The translations under genes and the position numbers were made by a program. The notes beneath the pieces are model-generated. The model did not search any database. It saw only the letters and a list, made by a program, of their open reading frames with translations, and was not told the origin of the DNA. Positions 8,981 through 18,572 of a stretch of 64,000 nt of DNA are shown piece after piece. The stretch covers positions 1-64,000 of the forward strand of contig LGRX02034300.1 of the NCBI GenBank assembly GCA_001247695.2, written 5' to 3'. Each line of letters begins with the position of its first letter. Positions within the stretch are counted from its first letter, which is position 1. The DNA is from Cymbomonas tetramitiformis (taxonomy: Eukaryota; Chlorophyta; Pyramimonadophyceae; Pyramimonadales; Pyramimonadaceae).

Positions 8981-11415
8981 ATGGGCACTTCTACGAGATC
9001 TCACACTGCGGCCGCACGCCGCTCCCTAGTTACCATTTTCGACGATGCCGCAGCCAGACATGCGACTACACCAGCCACTCCTACGGTTGCGGCTGCGCCG
9101 GCTGCCCAATCGGCAGGGGCACTGTTCCTCGACGCGGCCAGACGTCTGGCGAAGGAATCCTTCGACGAGCGTGCCGCCAAGCTCGTCATCAAGAAGGTGT
9201 ACGACAACAAACATGGACGTTTTGATGGTACGGAATCGAACGTCAGCTCCGTTTTCGCCCGTCTGGTGCTGGCGTTACGGGACATTTTCGTCACCGAGGA
9301 GTCCGCGTTTTCTTCTCTGTTCGACCTGGAGGATGCCACGCAGCCCGTTCGCGCCGAGGCGAACAAGCTGCTATTTTCGACACTGGAATTCATCATCGCT
9401 CCGGTGTCGCCCGCGGCGGACTGGATGGAGTCTTCGGCGGAGGCACACCCGTTTGATGGGAAACGGGTGTTGCTGGAGATCGCCAGAATGCTTCTGGATT
9501 CCGGCGGACCCTTTCAGGGCACCGCAGACCTTCTGGCCATCAAGATCACCCAGTTCGACCCGTCGCGGACTATCGCCGCCTTCAACGCCGCTCTCCGGTC
9601 CGCTCGACGGAAGAGCATCCTCGACGACATGGAGGTCAAGTCCCTGTTCATCAAGTCCCTCGACCCGGTCTTCTATGCCCCGGTTGTCAACCGACTTTTG
9701 CTGCACGACCAACGTGCGGCGGAGTCCCTTGCCACCATTCAGCAATGGACCCGTGAGTGCTACGCACAAAACGGGACGGACTCGCACGTCCCGCCTGCTG
9801 CGCGCACGTTCTCCGCCCTCACCCTGACTGGACAGAGCGACGACGAGAACTTCAAGACCGTCTTCAGCGAGCTCCGCGACCAGCTCTTCGACATGAGGAA
9901 GGAGATCAAGGCCCTTCACAGCCGTATCGACGACACGAAGGGCTTCACGACCCGCAGCGACAAGAAGAACGCCATCGGACGAGGTGGACATGGGTGACGG
10001 AGTCCGCTTCGCAGCGAAGCCTCTTCCCGAGCACGGAAACTTTCCGCAAACTTTCCGTGGGAAGCCTTCGGGGAAAGTGGCTTTCCACAAACCCACCGGT
10101 ACGTTCGTTCCTTTGTGCGGGAACCCGACTTGCTCCCAGGGTAGAAGTCTTCCAAATTTCTTTACGGCCCTTAAACTATATTTCCGCTGGCCCGCTTTCG
10201 GCCAAAACGGTCAAGGAAGAACAATTTTGAAATTAAGTATGGGGGTTTGATAAAAAGTGGCATAAAATGCCTATATTTTTGGCCGAAGTTTGGCCGGCTC
10301 ATACTTTTGTGCGGCCCGGGGGCGAAAGCCCCTTCGGCCCGGTTTCGGCCCGGAGCGAGCTTCTGCGGCCCCGGGCCGGCCCGCCACGGTAAGACTTCTA
10401 CCCTGCTTGCTCCGCTACGGCGGAGAAACATTGGCATCGGGACTGCCCGAACGGCGGGCCACGCGGACATGTTGGCGCACACGGCTTCAGCGTTGCGGAC
10501 AGCGAGAATGACGTCTTCGCCACGCTATTCCAGAACGCCATGGACAACAACGACGCCGCTCGTTTCGACGCCGTCTGCTACATTGCAGACGGCAAACCGG
10601 AGCTCTACGACACCGTCTCCGCCTTCTCCTTCGCCGTCGCCGAGGAGCGGGTGCCCGACACCATCGACGAGTATCTGGAGTGCCGCCAGCCCGCTGACAC
10701 CCGCTTCGGGGTTTGCGCGGTTGGTGGTGTTGTGAACATCAACAACTTCAAGGTCCATGACGAGGTCCATGCCGACGTTCTGGTCGTACCGCCGCCGCCA
10801 GCACCGCCCTCCGCTCCGCAGTCGGTGGTGTCCGACGAGGAGATGTACCCCGTCAGCGCGTTGCACGCGCACGAGCCGCACATGTCCTTTATGGACAAGT
10901 TCGCGGTCAACTTGGACCTCGCGGGGCCGGAGCCGACCCTTGCGATGCACAGCATGGGGACCGTTGCGCCCGTGGACTCGGTTTCAGTGGCAGCACACGA
11001 CTCCGAGGATGGCAGCGAGTGTCTTCCGCCACCACGGCGGGCCTTGGGGTGCGGCAGGCCAGCGATGGGTTTTGGGTTCTCCGCCCTCACATCTCTCGCA
11101 GTCTGCTTGCTGTTCGTTGTCTGTGCAACTGCCATGCCTTCCCGAGGTCGCTCCACGCAAGCATCATCAGCAACACCGGAGCACACCGGCGACGAGGTCG
11201 GTGGTGCTGGGGTGCTGACGCCCACAGCCGTCCCGCCGGCGCTCTATTGGCGCCCGGAGGGATGGTACCCCAACGATCATGGCGGTTACCTCGGCACCCT
11301 TTGGACGTGGTACCCGGGTCCCTCGCAGCCGCCCGTAGCGGCTCCGATTGTTACCGTGCCGCCCTCGCCGGGTGGTGCTCCGCCATCGCCGGTCTACGTA
11401 ATCACTCACCAATAA
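8981..11415 (+). pseudogene. Gag-like protein with membrane segment (copia-like element, copy 1), frameshifted and interrupted
   Basis: The frame from 8981 to 9997 gives 338 residues of a helical Gag-like protein ending in a coiled-coil-like 'LRDQLFDMRKEIKALHSRI'. Compared with the copy at 49 kb, one extra G near 9992 shifts the frame, and a 269-bp MITE sits in the Cys-His knuckle (CGNPTC...HWHRDC in the other copy). Beyond it the frame reads through 'FATLFQNAMDNNDA' into the 10540-11415 frame, so gag and the second frame were originally one protein. The second part is Pro-rich and contains a hydrophobic helix 'FSALTSLAVCLLFVVCATAM'. Its last residues (VITHQ) come from the end of the inserted TIR element. 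The original tail continues at 14991. Confidence 0.75.
10137..10405. mobile_element. hAT-like MITE, 269 bp, 15-bp perfect TIRs, 8-bp TSD
   Basis: The ends are CAGGGTAGAAGTCTT and its exact reverse complement AAGACTTCTACCCTG. The flanks are CTTGCTCC at 10129-10136 and again at 10406-10413. The uninterrupted copy of the host element at about 49.1 kb has a single near-identical site (CATGCTCC), a natural empty site. An 8-bp duplication and a CAGGG end are typical of hAT-superfamily non-autonomous elements. It carries no coding capacity, and it splits the gag zinc-knuckle region. Confidence 0.9.
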
Positions 11416-11501
11416 GAAATAGTAGCAATAAGAAACCAGCCAGCGTTTGGGGGGTCACAACTTGACGAAATTTGCTGGCTAGCTTTAATTTCTAAGAAAT
11501 T

Positions 11502-11801
11502 TCATGAGAAACCCGAAATAAACTAGCTATATGAGGGGGGGAAAGAAGGCGGTACGACAGCTGCCATAAGGCAGCAGCTGAAGGACAATGGCTGCGGATA
11601 ATATTACCAGAGTAGGGCTGGCGGCTTGCGCCGCCAACTTATTACGAAGGGAAGATTGTCTGAGAGGGGCGCGTGTCGCAGTGACATCATCATAACGTGT
11701 GACACCGCGACCGCAACTACGATGCTTCAGGTGTGAGTCACACAAGAAGTCACATACTACTAGATACTACTATAGGGTACCCAATATTGTACTCTACGTG
11801 A
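11502..11801. repeat. LTR 1 of the dimer (300 bp)
   Basis: Starts TCATGAG and ends CTACGTGA; the termini TCA...TGA are inverted to each other. It is preceded by the AAATT duplication. Confidence 0.85.
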
Positions 11802-12875
11802 CACTACCTGACTACGAAGTGGTCACTAAGGATGAAGCACTACCCATTCAATGGAAGGGTACACTACGGTATGCATGCTAGAAAATACGTCTAGGGCACT
11901 ACCGATTTACGTGCTAAAAGCACACTTAGCGAATTACCTCTAAGGCACTACCAAGTAAAGTGCTTCTAAGCACTACCTACAAAAGAGATCACAACGAGTC
12001 ATCGAAGAATGTTGAAAATGTTGATTGTCGTTCTTAAAGATAATTTCAGGTCCCTCGAAGATCATCACACGCCATGGAGACGTGGAGAAGGGTCAAAACT
12101 GAAAACTGGCCTTGGCAGATCGCGCGAAGTTATTTGGCTGTAAAATGTCAACGATGCACACACTAAACACGTCGAATTTTCTTGAAATTGAGGCCGTTGA
12201 GGAACAGCTTTTGAGGGGTTAGGCTGTTCAGGTTGGTGTCGAGTAATCCCAACTTCCAGAGGGGTAGAGAGGAGAGAAGGGTCGACGAACGCGATGGGGC
12301 TGTAAATCTGGCCAGAAAATCTGCCAAATGGCTGATTAGTAAAGATTGACGTAAAGGTCAAAGTGCTCGAAGTAAAGATGCCCAGTCGACGGGTTGCTAC
12401 TTCCCAGAAGTTCATTGTCCAACATAAAAATACGGCTGCCTCTAAAAACCTCGAAGGTGGCAAAATCGACAGTCGTTGGCGAATTGGGTTGGCACTACCA
12501 AATTTCAGGATCTGAAGTAGGGGGGCGATCAGAAATCAGGCAGAGAGCGGACAGCGCGGCTGCATTCAGCGCGAACTCGGAGTTGATGCTGCGTGAGAAG
12601 CCAGGGATGCGGCTGAAATGTGAGTGCCAAAAGTGGGGTCACAACTCCCACATTAGGCTAAGAAATTCCGGGGAGACCAAATCCCGAAATAACTGTGACT
12701 ACTGGGGTCACCACTCCCCAGAAGTCGCTGTAGGAGGTCGCAGCGGCCGAAATAGGCAAGAGAACGCGAGGAGCCATGCCGGCTGTAAAATTAAGCTAGG
12801 GAAAAGCGGGAATCCCAAGATCTGCTGATCAGAAAGCTGAAACAAACAGAGGAAGCGTAAGCGAGGCCCATAACC

Positions 12876-13175
12876 TCATGAGAAACCCGAAATAAACTAG
12901 CTATATGAGGGGGGGAAAGAAGGCGGTACGACAGCTGCCATAAGGCAGCAGCTGAAGGACAATGGCTGCGGATAATATTACCAGAGTGGGGCTGGCGGCT
13001 TGCGCCGCCAAGTTATTACGAAGGGAAGATTGTCTGAGAGGGGCGCGTGTCGCAGTGACATCATCATAACGTGTGACACCGCGACCGCAACTACGATGCT
13101 TCAGGTGTGAGTGACACAAGAAGTCACATACTACTAGATACTACTATAGGGTACCCAATATTGTACTCTACGTGA
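12876..13175. repeat. LTR 2 of the dimer (central, shared)
   Basis: Same 300-bp sequence as at 11502, offset by 1374 bp, with only isolated differences. It serves as the 3' LTR of the first unit and the 5' LTR of the second. Confidence 0.85.
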
Positions 13176-14249
13176 CACTACCTGACTACGAAGTGGTCAC
13201 TAAGGATGAAGCACTACCCATTCAATGGAAGGGTACACTACGGTATGCATGCTAGAAAATACGTCTAGGGCACTACCGATTTACGTGCTAAAAGCACACT
13301 TAGCGAATTACCTCTAAGGCACTACCAAGTAAAGTGCTTCTAAGCACTACCTACAAAAGAGATCACAACGAGTCATCGAAGAATGTTGAAAATGTTGATT
13401 GTCGTTCTTAAAGATAATTTCAGGTCCCTCGAAGATCATCACACGCCATGGAGACGTGGAGAAGGGTCAAAACTGAAAACTGGCCTTGGCAGATCGCGCG
13501 AAGTTATTTGGCTGTAAAATGTCAACGATGCACACACTAAACACGTCGAATTTTCTTGAAATTGAGGCCGTTGAGGAACAGCTTTTGAGGGGTTAGGCTG
13601 TTCAGGTTGGTGTCGAGTAATCCCAACTTCCAGAGGGGTAGAGAGGAGAGAAGGGTCGACGAACGCGATGGGGCTGTAAATCTGGCCAGAAAATCTGCCA
13701 AATGGCCGATTAGTAAAGATTGACGTAAAGGTCAAAGTTCTCGAAGTAAAGATGCCCGGTCGACGGGTTGCTACTTCCCAGAAGTTCATTGTCCAACATA
13801 AAAATACGGCTGCCTCTAAAAACCTCGAAGGTGGCAAAATCGACAGTCGTTGGCGAATTGGGTTGGCACTACCAAATTTCAGGATCTGAAGTAGGGGGGC
13901 GATCAGAAATCAGGCAGAGAGCGGACAGCGCGGCTGCATTCAGCGCGAACTCGGAGTTGATGCTGCGTGAGAAGCCAGGGATGCGGCTGAAATGTGAGTG
14001 CCAAAAGTGGGGTCACAACTCCCACATTAGGCTAAGAAATTCCGGGGAGACCAAATCCCGAAATAACTGTGACTACTGGGGTCACCACTCCCCAGAAGTC
14101 GCTGTAGGAGGTCGCAGCGGCCGAAATAGGCAAGAGAACGCGAGGAGCCATGCCGGCTGTAAAATTAAGCTAGGGAAAAGCGGGAATCCCAAGATCTGCT
14201 GATCAGAAAGCTGAAACAAACAGAGGAAGCGTAAGCGAGGCCCATAACC

Positions 14250-14549
14250 TCATGAGAAACCCGAAATAAACTAGCTATATGAGGGGGGGAAAGAAGGCGG
14301 TACGACAGCTGCCATAAGGCAGCAGCTGAAGGACAATGGCTGCGGATAATATTACCAGAGTAGGGCTGGCGGCTTGCGCCGCCAACTTATTACGAAGGGA
14401 AGATTGTCTGAGAGGGGCGCGTGTCGCAGTGACATCATCATAACGTGTGACACCGCGACCGCAACTACGATGCTTCAGGTGTGAGTGACACAAGAAGTCA
14501 CATACTACTAGATACTACTATAGGGTACCCAATATTGTACTCTACGTGA
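14250..14549. repeat. LTR 3 of the dimer
   Basis: Third copy of the 300-bp sequence; similarity to the unit stops exactly at CTACGTGA, followed by AAATT and the resumed host sequence. Confidence 0.85.
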
Positions 14550-14990
14550 AAATTGGCCAAAATAAGAAATTAAGGGGCTGGCTGGCTTGAATCATAGTGA
14601 AAACTAGTTTAAGAAATTTTGGCTGGATTATTTGGTGGGTTTACTTGATTTGACAAGGATTTTGATGCTTATACACAATTTATCTCAATAAAAATATCAT
14701 ACAGACTGTTTAATTTTCCTTCTTCAGCTCTCCTATCTGCTCACGGCTTTCAGGATCCATACTAAAATTTTACTATTGTGGCCGTCGCTGAGTGTCAATT
14801 TCAAGATAGCTGGCTGCCTCCTCCTTAAGTAATCAGAATAAGAAATTGGCTGGCTGAGCTACGAAATCGGGATTTCTTATTCTTAGCAATTTCATAGGTC
14901 GCTGGCGCTGGCGGGGGGGGGTCACAACTTGACGAAATTCGCTGGCTGACCCCAAATTTAGGACTTTCTTATTGGTGAGTGATTATCAGA

Positions 14991-15286
14991 CGTGCCACCC
15001 GCCTGGGGCGGGGGGACCGGGGATGAACCTTCTTCTTCAATCCAGCACCGGGCCCGACTGGTTGCACCCGGTGCAACTGGCTACGGCGACATCGGCACAT
15101 TCTCAACTTTCTCAATTTGCTCTACGCATGATTTACCGGACAGTGGTACCAGCTCTTCTGGGCGCTGTTGTAACAGAGGCACTGGCTCTCCCGGGCACTC
15201 TCGACGTGGCTAGAGTTGACGAGATTGGATTAGCCTGCCTCCAGACTGTGATGCTGTTGGTTCAGGTTGCCCCAAGATGGGCTTAA
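14991..15286 (+). pseudogene. C-terminal tail of the copia-like gag/membrane protein, cut off by the TIR element
   Basis: From about 14991 the reading frame resumes the sequence found uninterrupted in the 48-kb copy (there '...IYVPPAWAEL' onward). It runs to 'LLVQVAPRWA' and a stop at 15284-15286, the same final residues as the other copy. It contains a moderately hydrophobic helix (TVVPALLGAVVTEALAL). Confidence 0.75.
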
Positions 15287-15423
15287 TTTGGGGTTTTAAC
15301 TGTATATGTATTCTGCAGTATGCCTCGCTGACTGCTAGTTTCAGGAGTTACCCTGCCAAAAAGGACAGGTTCTTCTGTAGGATGCTTATTTCCACGGAAA
15401 CTGAGTAGGTGTTTGTTTCAATT

Positions 15424-15670
15424 TGATGTGAAAGCAGATAATATTGATATATATGCTTGCACTGGAAAATGATAAGCAGCGCGGTAGGGTTTCGGTTCTC
15501 GGCTAAAGTCAGATAATACAATAATGGTGGTCGGACTTAAGCTGGCAGGACCGTGACACACTCGCGGAGCAAACAGGCAGGCACTGCAAGTGACATCCTA
15601 CTAGGCGAGGGGTGACACAGGCGGCACCACTGTTCCCCCTTATGGGGGGAGAAAGTTGGCACTCCCATGA
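15424..15670. repeat. LTR-B, left
   Basis: Begins TGATGTGAAAG and ends CTCCCATGA; its partner is at 22064-22311. Confidence 0.85.
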
Positions 15671-16529
15671 CACCACCTCACCCCGAAGGAGGGAGGTGCA
15701 CTGCAGGGCCAGCCGGTACATCCGGGCAGGCGGCTAGGAAGAAATGTCAGAGTTAGTCTAGGGGCTACAGCAACCCAGCTAGGAGCAGCGAAGGACATTA
15801 ACACTCTACATTTCTAATCACGATGTGCCAGTTAGGGTTCGGGCAGGTTTTAGGCGGTGGCGGCGTCATTCCCGATGGTGAAAGGTGTCGAGCGCCAAGT
15901 AGTCAACGTTCAACCAATGCCTGTGCGATGCCAAAGCCAAAAACGGCCGGGCACCACCAGAGCAAGTGTGCCGTTGCAAGGGGGGCGAGTGCGAAAAATG
16001 CGGCGAGACAGCGCGCAATCCTCCAACCCCAATGTAAAACCAACGTTAGGGCAAGGTGGGGGGGGTGCGGCGGCACCACCCGCCCCCACCAGATGGCAAC
16101 AAGGGGGCGCACAAGATGTAGGTGTAAACGGTGAAAAACGCGGAGAGTCGGAGTCGTCACAGTCAGAGCTCTCGTTGTCGATGTTGTTGCAAACGCTGGT
16201 GTCGATGTTGGTGCTTGGTGCACAAGCACCACCAAGCACCACCAGACTGCAACCAACGGTAAATTGTTGCCTCTTCGAAGGAGTTGAAGCGCCGATCTCA
16301 GCGCGCCCATGCGCGCACGCTGCCGCAAAGAAGCCATGCAGTTGCGGCTGTAAAATCTGCAAGATAAGGAGTTTGGGTTTCCAAGGAAAACGCAACTTTT
16401 CGCAAATTTAACAAATTCCAACAATGAAAAAGTCAAATTGGGGTAGATTTCGACGAGGAACACGGTGGTAATGTCAAAACCGTCGTATGATAAGCCAATC
16501 TTCCGGCAGCAGAGGCGCTGCTGGCCAGA

Positions 16530-16915
16530 GTGTCGGCAATTGTCGGTTACGCACGTAAAAGTGCGCTAGATGTCGGTAGATGTCGGTACTAAAGATGTCG
16601 GGATGTCGGGGGTGACCGGTGCGAAGGCAAGGCGGTCGATGTCGGCAGTTAATTGTCGGAAGATGTCGGTACTAGAAAGATGTCGGTACTAAGAAGATGT
16701 CGGACTAAAAAAAATATTGTCGGTCCAGCTGAGTGGTTACGCACGAAAAAGTGCGCTAGATGTCGGAAGATGTCGGTACTAAAAGATGTCGGTACTAAGA
16801 GGGTGACCGTTGCGAAGGCAAAGAGGTCGATGTCGGCAGTGAACCAATGATTTGTCGGAAGATGTCGGTACTAGGAAGATGTCGCGGGTATTAAAAAAGA
16901 TGTCGGATAGAATCG
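16530..16915 (+). repeat. GATGTCGG interspersed array in two about 190-200-bp blocks
   Basis: The octamer GATGTCGG (often AGATGTCGGTACTA) recurs some 20 times. Two larger blocks repeat the same order: GGTTACGCACG-AAAAGTGCG, then GATGTCGG copies, then GGTGACCG-TGCGAAGGCAA, then more GATGTCGG copies. It lies in the LTR-B interior just left of the LTR-C insertion. The spacing is irregular, so it is not a simple satellite. Confidence 0.8.
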
Positions 16916-16941
16916 CAGGGCGCGAAGCGGACGGAGAATGG

Positions 16942-17186
16942 TCACGGGGAGCCCAATCTTTCCCCCCCACTGTAAGGGGGGGGACGGTGGGTCACCTGTC
17001 ATTCACCCCTCGACATGTGTTGTCACCAGTCACCGTGTCACCGCGTTCCGACTCATAAAACACTATGCTCAGTATTTTATATCATCTTAGCACACAGTGA
17101 ACCTCTGCCCCCTGCCATTCTGTTTCACTGCTTATCTCGAGATATATATATACCCACGACATATATATATATCCTCTCTTTTGTGA
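16942..17186 (+). repeat. LTR-C, left
   Basis: 245 bp. Contains a C-run/G-run inverted pair (TTTCCCCCCCACTG / GTAAGGGGGGG) and an alternating ATATAT segment near its end. Inverted TCA...TGA termini. Confidence 0.9.
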
Positions 17187-17199
17187 GGTTATGGGCCCA
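17187..17199 (+). other. Primer binding site complementary to the initiator tRNA-Met anticodon loop
   Basis: GGTTATGGGCCCA follows the LTR with no gap. It is the complement of the conserved anticodon-stem-loop sequence of eukaryotic initiator tRNA-Met (UGGGCCCAUAACC), and not of a tRNA 3' end. Drosophila copia and yeast Ty5 are known to prime from such an internal 'half-tRNA' site. This assigns LTR-C to the Ty1/copia class. Confidence 0.75.
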
Positions 17200-18253
17200 C
17201 CACGCTTCCACTGCGCACGAGTACCTCGTCTACCACTGGTCCCTCAACGAGCTCCTCTTCAACATCCTCAAGGGCGTCCTTCAGGGTACGGCACTGGCCC
17301 TCTTCCAGGAGTCCGCCCGTGTCCACCCTCGTGATGGGCGCTGCGCTCTGCAGCGCCTTCGGTTTCACGTCGAGGCCACCACTGACCCCGACACCTTCCG
17401 ATTCTGGACGAAGTTGCGGTCTACCACGCTCGACGAGACCGCTGACCCTGCCCCCCAGCTCGCGGTGTTTCGTGTTCTGGGGGACAAGCACCAACGACTA
17501 CACCCATCTTACGACGATGCCGGCAGGGTGCAGGACCTGCACCACGTGCTTGGCAGGTCGGCAGCCAGCTCCCCCCATGTGTCGCCACTGTATCTGGTGG
17601 TGCTACGTGAGCTGGCTGCCGGCCACGCATTCACGTTCTCGGCCTTGCTGCTCCGCCTCAGCACCGTCTGGCAGAGCGAGGGCCACCTCGCTCGTCTCCG
17701 TTCCCCGTCCACGGGGTCCGGTGGTGGCAAGCACGCCCCCACCTCCGCGTCATTCAACTCCGTGCAGCGCATCAACGTCGTGAAGCCCGTCGGCGATTGG
17801 AAGCCGTCGCCCCGCCGCGGCTACTACCTCGTGTGGGAAGGTGTCGGCTACCCGTGTGTCACATGCTTCCGCCTTTGGGGGCTCACTGACGCTCATCTCC
17901 CCACCCGTGGTGTGTGCCCTTACTCGTGCGCGGCGTCGTTTGCCCCCGGGCAGGCACCAGCGGGCGCGCCGGCTGCGCCGCCCCGTCCCACGATTGACGC
18001 ATGGACCTCCGCATCTCCTGCTCCCGCTGCTGCGGCCGCCGTGCATTTTGCTGAGGGGTCTCCCTCGCCGCAGTTTGCTCCGGCTGACAGCTCTGACGCA
18101 TCGGCTTTCACCCTTCGCGTGCCTCTCGATCACGATCCCCCTGGACCGCAGCCCGACGACTCTGCGGACCACGATGACGACGATTGGCCGGCGCTGCGCA
18201 CCGTGCCGTGGATCCCGCCCTTCCAGGGCTCGACTTCCAGCAAGATTGACTGA
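17187..18253 (+). CDS. Gag-like protein of LTR-C
   Basis: Open from within the LTR (first ATG at 17015 lies in the LTR) to a stop at 18251-18253; the protein-like part starts near 17200 with 'HEYLVYHWSLNELLFNILKG'. It is a helix-rich N-terminal region followed by 'CVTCFRLWGL...CPYSC', possible metal ligands, and a long Pro/Ala/Ser/Asp-rich acidic tail. This is the make-up of retroelement Gag, with no protease or RT after it. There is no internal ATG before the conserved part, so translation may start in the LTR or the true start has been lost. Its 3' neighbour is the inserted DNA transposon. Confidence 0.55.
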
Positions 18254-18572
18254 AGAGATTATCCATTTGAACAGCAGAATTAGCCGTGACCCTAGTTCGA
18301 TAAAATGTATTCCTAGGTTGCAGCCGAAGGCTGTAATACTCATGACGAATCCTTGTTTTCTCCCCAAAATGCCCGCCGCAGGCGAAAATTTTGAAAAAAA
18401 GGAATATTCTTTTCTAAAATTTCTTTATTCCCTTAATAGATCATTAGTATGTTGTTTATACAAAAAGAATATTCGATTTCAAGTCCGACGAAGCACTTGA
18501 CCCAAGGGTTAAAGACAAAGTGCACATTTATCAACAGTTCTACACAGATATACCATTATTCCAAAATCCAAA

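Larger units (their letters stand above)
11502..14549. mobile_element. Tandem LTR dimer: LTR-internal-LTR-internal-LTR, 5-bp TSD AAATT
   Basis: A 1374-bp unit occurs twice, followed by a 300-bp partial third copy. The 300-bp segment (TCATGAG...CTACGTGA) is thus present three times and separates two 1074-bp internal segments. AAATT flanks the whole block at 11497-11501 and 14550-14554. The sister TIR element at 51.2 kb has one AAATT at that site and no insert. Copies are nearly identical. Internal segments hold open frames of 144 (+) and 132 (-) residues with no recognisable domain. The structure fits a small non-autonomous LTR element made tandem by LTR-LTR recombination. Confidence 0.88.
11399..14985. 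mobile_element. TIR element (MITE-like), copy 1, hosting an LTR dimer
   Basis: The ends read TAATCACTCACCAATAAG inward from both sides, and similarity between the two halves continues with GCCAGCG and the GTCACAACTTGACGAAAT block. A second copy at 50696-51270 shares ends and interior. Without the nested LTR dimer this copy is about 534 bp and non-coding. It lies in the 3' part of the gag-like frame; the uninterrupted copy reads straight through at about 48.1 kb. I could not define a clean target-site duplication, so the superfamily stays open. Confidence 0.75.

Noticed and set aside
12065..14202. Repeated 132- and 144-residue frames as duplicated genes
   Set aside because: They lie in the internal part of the LTR dimer on opposite strands with no domain; the duplication is that of the element.
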